Positions 32,581 to 40,749 of a DNA stretch of 64,000 nt are shown piece after piece. Position numbers and translations under genes: made by a program. Positions within the stretch are counted from its first letter, which is position 1. Each line of letters opens with the position of its first letter. This DNA comes from Mucilaginibacter sp. JRF (GTDB lineage Bacteria > Bacteroidota > Bacteroidia > Sphingobacteriales > Sphingobacteriaceae), in NCBI RefSeq assembly GCF_015223065.1, contig NZ_JADFBY010000003.1, forward strand, positions 496,001-560,000, given 5' to 3'. The notes beneath the pieces are model-generated. The model was given only the letters and a program-made list of their open reading frames with translations, ran no database searches and was not told the DNA's origin.

Positions 32581-34482
32581 ATGCCAGATATCATACAGCT
32601 TTTACCCGATTCCGTTGCTAACCAGATTGCCGCAGGCGAGGTGGTGCAGCGCCCGGCATCGGCCGTGAAGGAGCTGATTGAGAACGCCATTGATGCCGGG
32701 GCCGATAAGATACAGCTTATTTTAAAGGATGCCGGTAAAGCATTGATACAGGTGATAGATAACGGCTGCGGCATGAGCATGACCGACGCGCGCATGTGTT
32801 TTGAGCGCCATGCCACCTCCAAGATACGCAAGGCTGACGATCTGTTCGCCATACGCACCATGGGTTTCAGGGGCGAGGCCATGGCATCCATAGCGGCTAT
32901 TGCGCAGGTGGAGCTAAAAAGCCGCCGCCACGAGGATGAGCTGGGCACCTGCATCAGCATCGAAGGCTCGGAAGTAGTAAGCCAGGAACCTTGCGCTACC
33001 GCTACCGGTACATCCATATCCGTAAAAAACCTATTTTACAATACGCCTGCCCGCCGCAACTTTTTAAAAAGCAACTCGGTGGAGATGCGCCACATTATTG
33101 ATGAGTTTCAGCGCGTGGCATTGGCTAATCCGCAGGTGTTTTTAACCCTGCATCATGATGGGCAGGAAGTTTACCACCTGCCGGCATCGGGCCTTAAACA
33201 GCGCATTGTACACCTGCTGGGCAATAACTACAACCAGCGTTTGGTGCCTGTTGAAGAAGATACCACCATTATTAAGCTGCACGGCTTTGTAGGCAAGCCC
33301 GAGTTTGCCCGTAAAACCCGCGGCGAGCAGTTCTTTTTTGTGAACAACCGCTTTATACGCGATGCTTACCTTAACCACGCGGTGCTAACGGCTTTTGAGG
33401 AGCTGCTGCCCGAGGATAGCTTCCCGCTGTATGTGTTGTTTATTGATATTGACCCGGCCAAGATCGATATCAACGTGCATCCTACAAAAACCGAAATAAA
33501 ATACCAGGACGAAAAGGCCATTTACGCCATCATCCGTTCGGCGGTGAAAAGGGCGCTGGGTAAATACAACATTACCCCCACCATTGATTTTGACCAGGAG
33601 AACAGCATTGGCCACCTGATAACTGAAAAACCACTCGACGAAATAGTACCGCCAACCATCACCTTTAACCCGGATTTTAACCCGTTTGCCAGCGATACCA
33701 AGCAACAGGCGCGTGAGGAGCATCCATTTTTGCGTGATAGTAATGTTGGCCGAAGTACTAATGGCAGCGGCGGAGGTGGCAACGGTTATCGCCAGTCGCC
33801 CATACCGCAAAACTGGGATACGCTGTACCAGATAAGCAAACGCGAGCAGGCCGTACAGCAGGATCTGCATACCGAGCAGTTAATATCTGTTAACGAGCAG
33901 GATGTGAACAAGGCCAGCGAGCGCCAGTTGTTCCAGGTACATAACCGCTTTATATTGTCGCAAATAAAATCGGGTTTTATGCTGATCAACCAGCAGGCCG
34001 CGCATGAGCGTGTTTTGTACGAGCGCTTTTTGCAGCAATTGGAAAGCCATTCGGGTACCAGCCAGCAAAGCCTTTTCCCGCAATCGGTCACACTAAACAG
34101 CAGCGATTTTGAGTTATTAAGGGAGCTATTGCCTGATATTAAATCGTTAGGTTTTGATATACGCGAGTTTGGCAAAAACACCGTTGTGGTTGAGGGCATA
34201 CCCGCCGACCTTAACAATGCCAGCGAGCATGAACTTTTAGAGCATTTGCTTGAAGGTTTTAAAAACAACCAGGCAATTTTAAAGTTAAATAAACGCGATA
34301 ACCTTGCCCGTTCATTGGCGCGTAACGCGGCCATAAAAGCGGGCACCAAGCTATCGCTCGAAGAAATGAATTTGCTGATAGATCAGCTATTTGCCTGCCA
34401 GATGCCCAACGTGGCACTCAACGGCAAAACGGTGATCAGCACCTTTACCATGAACGAAATTTTAGAGCGATTTGAAAAGTAA
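32581..34482 (+). CDS. mutL: DNA mismatch repair protein MutL
   Basis: 633 residues. The N-terminal GHKL ATPase is intact: IAAGEVVQRPASAVKELIENAIDAGA in pieces, VIDNGCGM, FERHATSKI, GFRGEAMASI, and the transducer domain with FFVNNRFIRD and VHPTKTEIKY. After a low-complexity linker (~390-415) comes the C-terminal dimerisation domain. Its would-be endonuclease motif reads NQQAAHE where DQHAxxE is canonical, the ACR-type motif reads SLARNAAIKAG without the cysteine, and the CPHGRP motif is replaced by VALNGKT. Thus nuclease activity of this MutL is doubtful. It works with MutS in mismatch repair. It starts a run with two rhomboids and an EEP protein. Confidence 0.96.
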   Translation: MPDIIQLLPDSVANQIAAGEVVQRPASAVKELIENAIDAGADKIQLILKDAGKALIQVIDNGCGMSMTDARMCFERHATSKIRKADDLFAIRTMGFRGEAMASIAAIAQVELKSRRHEDELGTCISIEGSEVVSQEPCATATGTSISVKNLFYNTPARRNFLKSNSVEMRHIIDEFQRVALANPQVFLTLHHDGQEVYHLPASGLKQRIVHLLGNNYNQRLVPVEEDTTIIKLHGFVGKPEFARKTRGEQFFFVNNRFIRDAYLNHAVLTAFEELLPEDSFPLYVLFIDIDPAKIDINVHPTKTEIKYQDEKAIYAIIRSAVKRALGKYNITPTIDFDQENSIGHLITEKPLDEIVPPTITFNPDFNPFASDTKQQAREEHPFLRDSNVGRSTNGSGGGGNGYRQSPIPQNWDTLYQISKREQAVQQDLHTEQLISVNEQDVNKASERQLFQVHNRFILSQIKSGFMLINQQAAHERVLYERFLQQLESHSGTSQQSLFPQSVTLNSSDFELLRELLPDIKSLGFDIREFGKNTVVVEGIPADLNNASEHELLEHLLEGFKNNQAILKLNKRDNLARSLARNAAIKAGTKLSLEEMNLLIDQLFACQMPNVALNGKTVISTFTMNEILERFEK

Positions 34483-34513
34483 TAACCTTCGCCTTAACAA
34501 TTAAGATACCGAT

Positions 34514-35227
34514 ATGCAATCACCCTTTGCCAATATGCCGCCGGTTATAAAAAACCTGCTTATTATAAATGTAATTTGCTTTATTCCGTTTATCGTTTTT
34601 AAAGAGCCACTGCTTAAGGATATATATAATAATGTATCGGCACATTACTTTGACTCGCCTATGTTTGAAGCATGGCAACCTATTACATACATGTTTTTTC
34701 ATGGCGGATGGGCACATATCATCTTTAATATGTTCGCTTTATATTCATTTGGTACTATTATCGAGTACAATATGGGTTCAAAGCGTTTTTTCAACTACTA
34801 CTTTATTTGTGGTTTAGGCGGTGTAGCATTGCAATTGCTGGTTCAAGCAATTGAAGTACATGCCATTACCGGAGCGTTCACTATAGCCAACCCCGAATCG
34901 ATAGAGAGTTATGTCCGGTTTGGTGAAAACGGTCAAAAATTATATGATATATATCATGGTCCAATGGTAGGCGCGTCAGGCGCTATTTTTGGTGTATTGA
35001 TCGCATTTGGACTACTTTATCCAAATGCCGAATTGATGATCATGTTTATTCCGGTTCCGGTTAAAGCAAAATACATCATTCCGGTGTATATAGTTATAGA
35101 GGTATTTTTAGGGGTGGCGCGTTTTGCTGGCGACTCGGTTGCTCACTTTGCGCACCTTGGCGGGGCACTCATAGGCTTTGGCCTAATTAAGCTATGGGGT
35201 TTGCGCCGCAACGACCGGTATTATTAA
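34514..35227 (+). CDS. Rhomboid family intramembrane serine protease 1
   Basis: 237 residues with about six membrane segments. HGGWAHIIFNMFALYSFG is the conserved HxxxHxxxN region (oxyanion residues), the nucleophile is the Ser of GASGAIFG (near residue 156), and the base is the His of FAHLGGALIGF (near 213). All catalytic parts are therefore present. Rhomboids cut membrane-anchored proteins within the bilayer. It lies 32 bp after mutL and 26 bp before a second rhomboid. Confidence 0.92.
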   Translation: MQSPFANMPPVIKNLLIINVICFIPFIVFKEPLLKDIYNNVSAHYFDSPMFEAWQPITYMFFHGGWAHIIFNMFALYSFGTIIEYNMGSKRFFNYYFICGLGGVALQLLVQAIEVHAITGAFTIANPESIESYVRFGENGQKLYDIYHGPMVGASGAIFGVLIAFGLLYPNAELMIMFIPVPVKAKYIIPVYIVIEVFLGVARFAGDSVAHFAHLGGALIGFGLIKLWGLRRNDRYY

Positions 35228-35237
35228 CGAAGAAATT

Positions 35238-35244
35238 AAAGGAG
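35238..35244 (+). promoter_or_regulatory. Clear Shine-Dalgarno site fixing the start of rhomboid 2
   Basis: AAAGGAG, 9 bases before the ATG at 35254. Strong SD sites are uncommon in this window, so it is a useful argument against the longer in-frame start at 35194. Confidence 0.5.
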
Positions 35245-35253
35245 TTATCAACC

Positions 35254-36108
35254 ATGACAGTCTGGGAAAATATAACTTACAAAATAAAATACGCGCAAAG
35301 CAAACTGTTTTTGCTGATAGGCATTAATGTGGCGGTATTTTTATTGATAAACATACCAGGAACTTTTGAGCATTTATTCCTGAAATCAGATTATATAAAA
35401 TTATTTACGGCGGAATATTTGTACTTACCCTCTAACCTTAGCCAACTGGCAACACGTTTTTGGACACCCCTTACCTACATGTTTATGCATGCCGATATTT
35501 TCCATATCCTTTTTAACATGCTATGGCTGTACTGGATGGGGCAAATATTTGAGGAGTACCTCGGCCACAAACGCACTATAGGTTTATACCTGATGGGTGG
35601 TTTAGCAGGAGCTTTCTTTTTTGTGCTGGCATTTAATACCATACCTGCATTTATTGATATTAATGTGCCTGTTGTTGGCGCATCGGCAGGGGTAATGGCT
35701 ATTATAATTGCTACGGCCACGCTATTGCCCGATTATACCATCCAGCTATTCTTATTTGGCCCGGTTAAATTGAAATGGCTGGCCATATTTTATGTGTTGA
35801 TAGACTTTTTGAGCATGGCCGGCAGTAACGCGGGCGGCAGCATAGCTCACCTGGGTGGCGCGCTGTTAGGTTTCATCTACATAAAACGTTTGCAGCGTGG
35901 CAGCGATTGGGTGGGTAGTGTTAATAACCTGTTCAAACCGAAACCTAAAATGAGGGTGGTTTCAAAAAATCCCGAAAAAACTACCTCATCCTATCCCGCG
36001 CAGGACGAAATTGACCGTATATTAGATAAAATTTCACAAACGGGATATGATAACCTTACCCGCCAGGAGAAGGAGATATTATTCCGCGCAAGCAAGGATG
36101 AACGCTAA
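35254..36108 (+). CDS. Rhomboid family intramembrane serine protease 2
   Basis: 284 residues from the ATG at 35254, supported by AAAGGAG 9 bases upstream; a longer frame from 35194 would overlap rhomboid 1. About six membrane segments. The HADIFHILFNMLWLYWMG region is conserved, the nucleophile is in GASAGVMA (near residue 142; canonical GxSG is here GxSA), and the base is in IAHLGGALLGF (near 198). A C-terminal cytoplasmic tail (~210-284) with YPAQDEIDRILDKISQTGYDNLTRQEKEILFRAS in pieces is a conserved helical module seen at the C-end of many Bacteroidota rhomboids. Its stop overlaps the next gene by 11 bp. Confidence 0.9.
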   Translation: MTVWENITYKIKYAQSKLFLLIGINVAVFLLINIPGTFEHLFLKSDYIKLFTAEYLYLPSNLSQLATRFWTPLTYMFMHADIFHILFNMLWLYWMGQIFEEYLGHKRTIGLYLMGGLAGAFFFVLAFNTIPAFIDINVPVVGASAGVMAIIIATATLLPDYTIQLFLFGPVKLKWLAIFYVLIDFLSMAGSNAGGSIAHLGGALLGFIYIKRLQRGSDWVGSVNNLFKPKPKMRVVSKNPEKTTSSYPAQDEIDRILDKISQTGYDNLTRQEKEILFRASKDER

Positions 36109-37204
36109 AAAAAGGAAAGTAAGTTTTGTTGACCGCATATTTTTATGGATAAATTACCTGCTTTGCGCGGCACTGCTTATCAGCTACCTGGCACCCGTAA
36201 TTAATCCGGCTAAAAGCTGGTTTGTTGCTTTCTTCGGGTTGGGTTATCCTTTTATACTACTTGCTAACGTACTGCTTATTATTTACTGGTTCTTCCGCAA
36301 GCGCGTGTACATGGCCATATCGGTTATAACCATTGTGGTGGGTTATAATGTGCTTTTTAACAACATTGGCTTCAGATTTAAGAGCGAAGGCAAGGCGGCC
36401 GAAAACAGCATGCGTTTGCTTACCTACAATGTACACAATTTTAAACCCTACGGGCAGGAAAACGACTCAGCCACCCGGCACGACATCCTTAAAATGCTGG
36501 CCGATCAGCAGGCCGATGTGATCACCTTTCAGGAATTTTTTACCCGCAAGCGCGGCAAGTACGCCCTTACCGATTCGCTTAAAAAGCTGATGAAAAGCAG
36601 TCATTACTTTTTTAAGCCGATACATTCCAGTCCGCAGGAGGATATAGGCATGGCTATTTTCAGTAAATATCCGGTGGTAAATACGGGCTCAATAACTTTT
36701 ACCACCCAAAATACCGATAACCAGTGCATCTATGCCGATCTGAACTACAAGGGCAAAACATTCAGGGTATATAACATCCACCTGCAATCGGTACGTTTCG
36801 GGCCCGAGGATTATCGCTATCTCGATACCGTATCGCAAAAAGGTAAAGCCAGCATGACGGCCAGCCGTCGACTGGGGGGTAAGCTTAAGGCCGCCTTTAT
36901 TAAACGCAGCGAGCAGGTTTTTAAAGTAAAGGAACACGCTTCGGCATGCCCGCACCCATATATTATTATGGGCGATTTTAATGATACGCCAACCTCGTTC
37001 GCGGTTAGCAGCATGGCCAAAGGGCTAAAAAACGCTTTCAGGGAAAAAGGTTCGGGGCTGGGGCGTACGTACAACGGCAACTTCCCTAATTACCAGATAG
37101 ACTATATACTGGCCAGCCCGCAGTTTGACATTGCCGGTTATCGCATCATCGAAAAAAAATTATCTGACCATTACCCGCTCTACAGCGATGTGGTGCTTAA
37201 TTAA
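36098..37204 (+). CDS. Membrane-anchored endonuclease/exonuclease/phosphatase (EEP) family protein
   Basis: 368 residues from the ATG at 36098, which overlaps the rhomboid stop by 11 bp; a longer frame reaching back to 36047 is less likely. Three membrane segments (about 12-33, 45-65, 72-92) precede an EEP catalytic domain: LLTYNVHNF, TFQEFF, FRVYNIHLQS, IIMGDFNDTP and the terminal SDHYPL, which supply the metal-binding and catalytic Asn/Glu/Asp/His set. The domain is probably extracytoplasmic. Members hydrolyse phosphodiesters in nucleic acids, lipids or sphingomyelin; the substrate is not known. Part of the mutL-rhomboid-rhomboid-EEP run. Confidence 0.88.
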   Translation: MNAKKRKVSFVDRIFLWINYLLCAALLISYLAPVINPAKSWFVAFFGLGYPFILLANVLLIIYWFFRKRVYMAISVITIVVGYNVLFNNIGFRFKSEGKAAENSMRLLTYNVHNFKPYGQENDSATRHDILKMLADQQADVITFQEFFTRKRGKYALTDSLKKLMKSSHYFFKPIHSSPQEDIGMAIFSKYPVVNTGSITFTTQNTDNQCIYADLNYKGKTFRVYNIHLQSVRFGPEDYRYLDTVSQKGKASMTASRRLGGKLKAAFIKRSEQVFKVKEHASACPHPYIIMGDFNDTPTSFAVSSMAKGLKNAFREKGSGLGRTYNGNFPNYQIDYILASPQFDIAGYRIIEKKLSDHYPLYSDVVLN

Positions 37205-37271
37205 GCATCGCCCTATCATCATACTTATATAAAATATGGCGGCGTTGGGCATACATTTAGAGGGGGTTTTG

Positions 37272-37279
37272 TAAGTTTG
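37272..37279 (+). promoter_or_regulatory. -7 box for cysS
   Basis: TAAGTTTG, exact; 7 bases to the ATG at 37287. A TTG at 37245-37247 may serve as an upstream element though the gap is long. Confidence 0.5.
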
Positions 37280-37286
37280 CGCTTAT

Positions 37287-38747
37287 ATGAAACAAAACTT
37301 ATTTGTTTATAATACTTTAACACGTAAAAAAGAAGAATTTAAACCGCTTAACGCGCCCCATGTGGGCATGTATGTGTGCGGCCCAACTGTTTACAGCGAT
37401 GTGCACATGGGTAACTGCCGTACTTATATTTCGTTCGATTTGATTTTCAGATACTTGCAGCACCTAGGCTACAAGGTACGCTATGTACGCAACGTTACCG
37501 ATGCAGGCCACCTGGAGGGCGATGCTGATGAGGGAGAGGACAAGATCTCTAAAAAAGCCAAGCTTGAAAAGCTGGAGCCTATGGAGGTGGTGCAGCAATA
37601 CACCGTTGGCTTTAGGGAGGTAATGAAGATATTTAACACCCTGCCCCCAAGTATTGAACCAACTGCCACCGGCCATATTATTGAGCAGATAGAGATGGTA
37701 AAAGGCATACTTGATAAAGGTTTGGCCTATGAGGTTGATGGATCGGTATATTTTAATGTAGAGAAATATAACAATAGCGAGGATTATGGTGTGCTTAGCG
37801 GCCGTAATCTGGATGATATGCTGAATAATACCCGTACCCTGGGCGGGCAGGACGAAAAGCATGGCAAGCTCGATTTTGCCCTGTGGATAAAGGCCAAGCC
37901 TGAACACCTGATGAAATGGCCTTCGCCGTGGAGTGTAGGCTTCCCGGGCTGGCATCTGGAATGCTCGGCCATGAGCCATAAGTACCTGGGCGATCAGTTT
38001 GATATTCATGGCGGGGGATTGGACCTTGTGCCCACTCACCACACCAACGAAATAGCGCAAAATATGGCTTGCTGCGGTAAAAACCCGGCGCGTTACTGGG
38101 TGCATACCAATATGCTTACGGTTAACGGCCAAAAAATGTCAAAATCGTTAGGGAACAGCTTTTTGCCGCACGAGCTTTTTTCGGGCAATAATCACATCCT
38201 GAGTAAAGGCTACAGCCCGATGATGGTGCGCTTCTTTATGTTGCAAGCCCATTACCGCAGTACGCTTGATTTTGGTAACGAGGCCATGGAAGCATCAGAA
38301 AAAGGCTTTAAGCGCCTGATGAATGCCCTGAGCCTACTTGATGGTTTAAAAACCAGCACCGCTACCGAGGTGGAGATACAGCCGCTGATTGACCGTTGTT
38401 ACGAGGCCATGAATGATGATTTTAACAGCCCGGTTTTAATTGCCGAATTGTTTGAGGCATCGCGCATTATCAACTCCGTACACGATAATAAGTTGAAGAT
38501 AGATGCAAAAAATCTTGACCTGCTTAAAAACATGATGCACACCTTTGTGTTTGATGTACTGGGTTTGCGGGATGAACAAACCGAAAATGACGACCTGCCG
38601 AAGATAATGGATTTTATTGTTGACCTGCGCAATGAGGCCAAGGTGAATAAAGACTACGCCACTTCAGACAAGATCAGGAACGGCTTGCAGCAGATAGGTT
38701 TTCAGCTAAAGGATGGCAAGGAAGGTACCACCTGGAGCAAGGCCTGA
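37287..38747 (+). CDS. cysS: Cysteinyl-tRNA synthetase
   Basis: 486 residues, normal for the enzyme. Class I signatures: HIGH motif as HMGN in VYSDVHMGNCRTYISFD (near residue 36) and KMSKS in NGQKMSKSLGN (near 285). Zinc ligands include the Cys in CGPTVYSD, the Cys in WHLECSAM, and the H/E in THHTNEIAQ. It charges tRNA-Cys in the cytoplasm. Start decided by the -7 box 7 bases upstream. Single-gene unit. Confidence 0.98.
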   Translation: MKQNLFVYNTLTRKKEEFKPLNAPHVGMYVCGPTVYSDVHMGNCRTYISFDLIFRYLQHLGYKVRYVRNVTDAGHLEGDADEGEDKISKKAKLEKLEPMEVVQQYTVGFREVMKIFNTLPPSIEPTATGHIIEQIEMVKGILDKGLAYEVDGSVYFNVEKYNNSEDYGVLSGRNLDDMLNNTRTLGGQDEKHGKLDFALWIKAKPEHLMKWPSPWSVGFPGWHLECSAMSHKYLGDQFDIHGGGLDLVPTHHTNEIAQNMACCGKNPARYWVHTNMLTVNGQKMSKSLGNSFLPHELFSGNNHILSKGYSPMMVRFFMLQAHYRSTLDFGNEAMEASEKGFKRLMNALSLLDGLKTSTATEVEIQPLIDRCYEAMNDDFNSPVLIAELFEASRIINSVHDNKLKIDAKNLDLLKNMMHTFVFDVLGLRDEQTENDDLPKIMDFIVDLRNEAKVNKDYATSDKIRNGLQQIGFQLKDGKEGTTWSKA

Positions 38748-38836
38748 TCGCTTATTTATTAAGGTCGGGTATAATTACATTAAATAATATTCGTTTAAGT
38801 AACATCTAACTAATCAACATACACCAATACACATAC

Positions 38837-39700
38837 ATGAAAAAAATATTATTAGCCGCTGGCATATTATTATCATATAACGGCATGGTATCGGCACAAA
38901 CCGCTGCCCCTGCCGAAGTAAAAACCGCCATAGCTGTAGATAACGCTTTCGAAAAACTGGTAGCCCGTAAAGGTATTAAAGATGGTTTTTTAGCCGTTGC
39001 CGATCCGGAAGGTATTGTATTTAAACCCAACGCGGTTAAAATAAGTGAGTTTTACGGCACTATTGCCAAACAACCGGGTACGCTAACCTGGCAACCAAAA
39101 TTCGCCCGTATATCAGCCAGTGGCGATTTGGCCTTTACCGCGGGCCCATACATCTATCAGCAAAGCAAAAAGGATGATGAGATATATGGCGAGTGCGTTT
39201 CTATCTGGCGCAGCGATGCACAAGGCAAACTGAAATTACTGGTGAACCTGGGTATTCAACACCCTGAACCTGCTAAAGAAGTTATTGAGGATATTAAAGA
39301 CCCTGAAGCAACAAAAGCATCAGCCAGTAAAGATCCGTTTAAAGGCAAGAACATCATTTTGGCAACCGACAAACAATTTAACGACGCGTTGTTAAAATCA
39401 ACCGCCGGTGCATACAAGGAATTCTTAAGTCCGGAAGGCCGTTATTACTTCCCGGGGTTCGAGCCGATGACAGGTTCAGACCAAACCATGCGCTTTGTAC
39501 AAAACCAAGCCATATACATCACTGCTGCAACTGCTAATGCAGGCCGTTCGGCAAGCAGCGATCTGGCTTACAGCTACGGTACAGCCCGCATTAAAAAAGG
39601 CAACATAGTAAGCAACTTTAACTATGTACGCGTTTGGGAGATGGATAAGAGGCATAAATGGAACATACTGTTAGAGATATTCTCGGCTGTTGAGAATTAA
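38837..39700 (+). CDS. Secreted protein with two NTF2-like (SnoaL/DUF4440) domains
   Basis: 287 residues. Signal peptide about 1-20 (ending MVSAQ). The mature part holds two similar ~115-residue units (about 30-140 and 172-285): each begins with a helical segment (VDNAFEKLVARKGIKDGFL / DKQFNDALLKSTAGAYKEFL) and ends with strands including LAFTAGPYIYQQ...VSIWRSD and LAYSYGTARIKKG...VRVWEMD. This internal duplication fits the NTF2-like cone fold. Such domains bind small hydrophobic ligands or have been recruited as enzymes; no catalytic assignment can be made. A strong terminator follows. Confidence 0.8.
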   Translation: MKKILLAAGILLSYNGMVSAQTAAPAEVKTAIAVDNAFEKLVARKGIKDGFLAVADPEGIVFKPNAVKISEFYGTIAKQPGTLTWQPKFARISASGDLAFTAGPYIYQQSKKDDEIYGECVSIWRSDAQGKLKLLVNLGIQHPEPAKEVIEDIKDPEATKASASKDPFKGKNIILATDKQFNDALLKSTAGAYKEFLSPEGRYYFPGFEPMTGSDQTMRFVQNQAIYITAATANAGRSASSDLAYSYGTARIKKGNIVSNFNYVRVWEMDKRHKWNILLEIFSAVEN

Positions 39701-39721
39701 TAACAGCTGTTACGATATACA

Positions 39722-39762
39722 AGAAAGGCGGTACTTAATGCAAGTACCGCCTTTCTGTTTTT
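39722..39762. terminator. Bidirectional terminator between convergent genes
   Basis: Perfect 15-bp stem: AGAAAGGCGGTACTT (39722-39736) with AAGTACCGCCTTTCT (39742-39756), then TTTTT on the plus strand. Confidence 0.9.
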
Positions 39763-39781
39763 ATGGCTGATCTAACAGGTT

Positions 39782-40744
39782 TTAAAATAACTGTTGAATG
39801 ATATCGTCATTGGTTAAACCCTCGGCTTCGGCATGGTAGCTGCGTACAATGCGGTGGCTTAATATAGGTTTGGCTATGGCTTGCACATCCTCAATATCAG
39901 GCGAGTATTTGCCGTTGATAACCGCGTGGCACTTGGCCCCCAGTATCAGGAATTGTGAAGCACGTGGCCCGGCACCCCAGTTAAGCAAGCGCTTTATTTG
40001 CGGCGTAGCGAACTCGCCGTTAGGGCGGGTTTTTGCAACCAGTTTAACGGCATATTCCAGCACATTATCGGCCACCGGTATATTGCGTACTAATTGTTGA
40101 AAGTATACTATCTGTTGCGCGTTAAGCACGTGGTTAACCTCGCTTTTAAAAGTGCCTGTAGTGTTTTTAACTACCTGCAATTCCTCAGCAAAGGTTGGAT
40201 AGTTCAGGGTTACGTTAAACATGAACCTGTCCAGCTGCGCTTCGGGCAGTGGGTAGGTGCCTTCCTGCTCAATAGGGTTTTGGGTGGCCAACACAAAAAA
40301 CGGCTGCGCCAGTTTGTGCGTAACACCCGCGGCGGTAACCGCTTTCTCCTGCATGGCCTCAAGCAAGGCTGCCTGGGTTTTGGGCGGCGTACGGTTTATT
40401 TCATCGGCCAGTATGATGTTCGAGAACACCGGGCCGTGTATAAATTTAAAATTACGATCCTCACCCAATATCTCGGCGCCAATAATGTCCGATGGCATTA
40501 GGTCCGGCGTGAACTGTATACGCTTAAAATCGAGCTGTAAGGCTTGCGCTACGGTTTGCACCAGCAACGTTTTGGCAAGGCCGGGTACGCCCACCAACAG
40601 GCAATGCCCATTGCTGAAAATAGATACCAGCACATATTTGATCACCTCATCCTGCCCTATAATAACCTTGCCTATTTCGGCACGTAGTTTTTTATAGGCC
40701 TGACTTAACGCGTCGGCAGCCTCAACGTCTGATCCGTATTGCAT
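39782..40744 (-). CDS. MoxR-family AAA+ ATPase
   Basis: 320 residues. Walker A in GVPGLAKTLL (near residue 46), Walker B in ILADEINRTPPKTQAALLEAMQE (near 112), sensor 1 in FFVLATQNPIEQEGTYPLPEAQLDRFM and the C-terminal lid with SPDIEDVQAIAKPILSHRI. MoxR ATPases act as chaperones for activating or inserting cofactors into partner proteins, often next to von Willebrand A-domain genes; none is seen downstream because the strand changes. It follows the SurA-like gene by 5 bp, so the two form an operon that handles folding of exported proteins or a related task. Confidence 0.93.
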   Translation of the reverse strand: MQYGSDVEAADALSQAYKKLRAEIGKVIIGQDEVIKYVLVSIFSNGHCLLVGVPGLAKTLLVQTVAQALQLDFKRIQFTPDLMPSDIIGAEILGEDRNFKFIHGPVFSNIILADEINRTPPKTQAALLEAMQEKAVTAAGVTHKLAQPFFVLATQNPIEQEGTYPLPEAQLDRFMFNVTLNYPTFAEELQVVKNTTGTFKSEVNHVLNAQQIVYFQQLVRNIPVADNVLEYAVKLVAKTRPNGEFATPQIKRLLNWGAGPRASQFLILGAKCHAVINGKYSPDIEDVQAIAKPILSHRIVRSYHAEAEGLTNDDIIQQLF

Positions 40745-40749
40745 ATAGT

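Noticed and set aside
37464..38132. 222-codon minus-strand frame inside cysS
   Set aside because: It is fully covered by the unmistakable cysS coding sequence on the plus strand.
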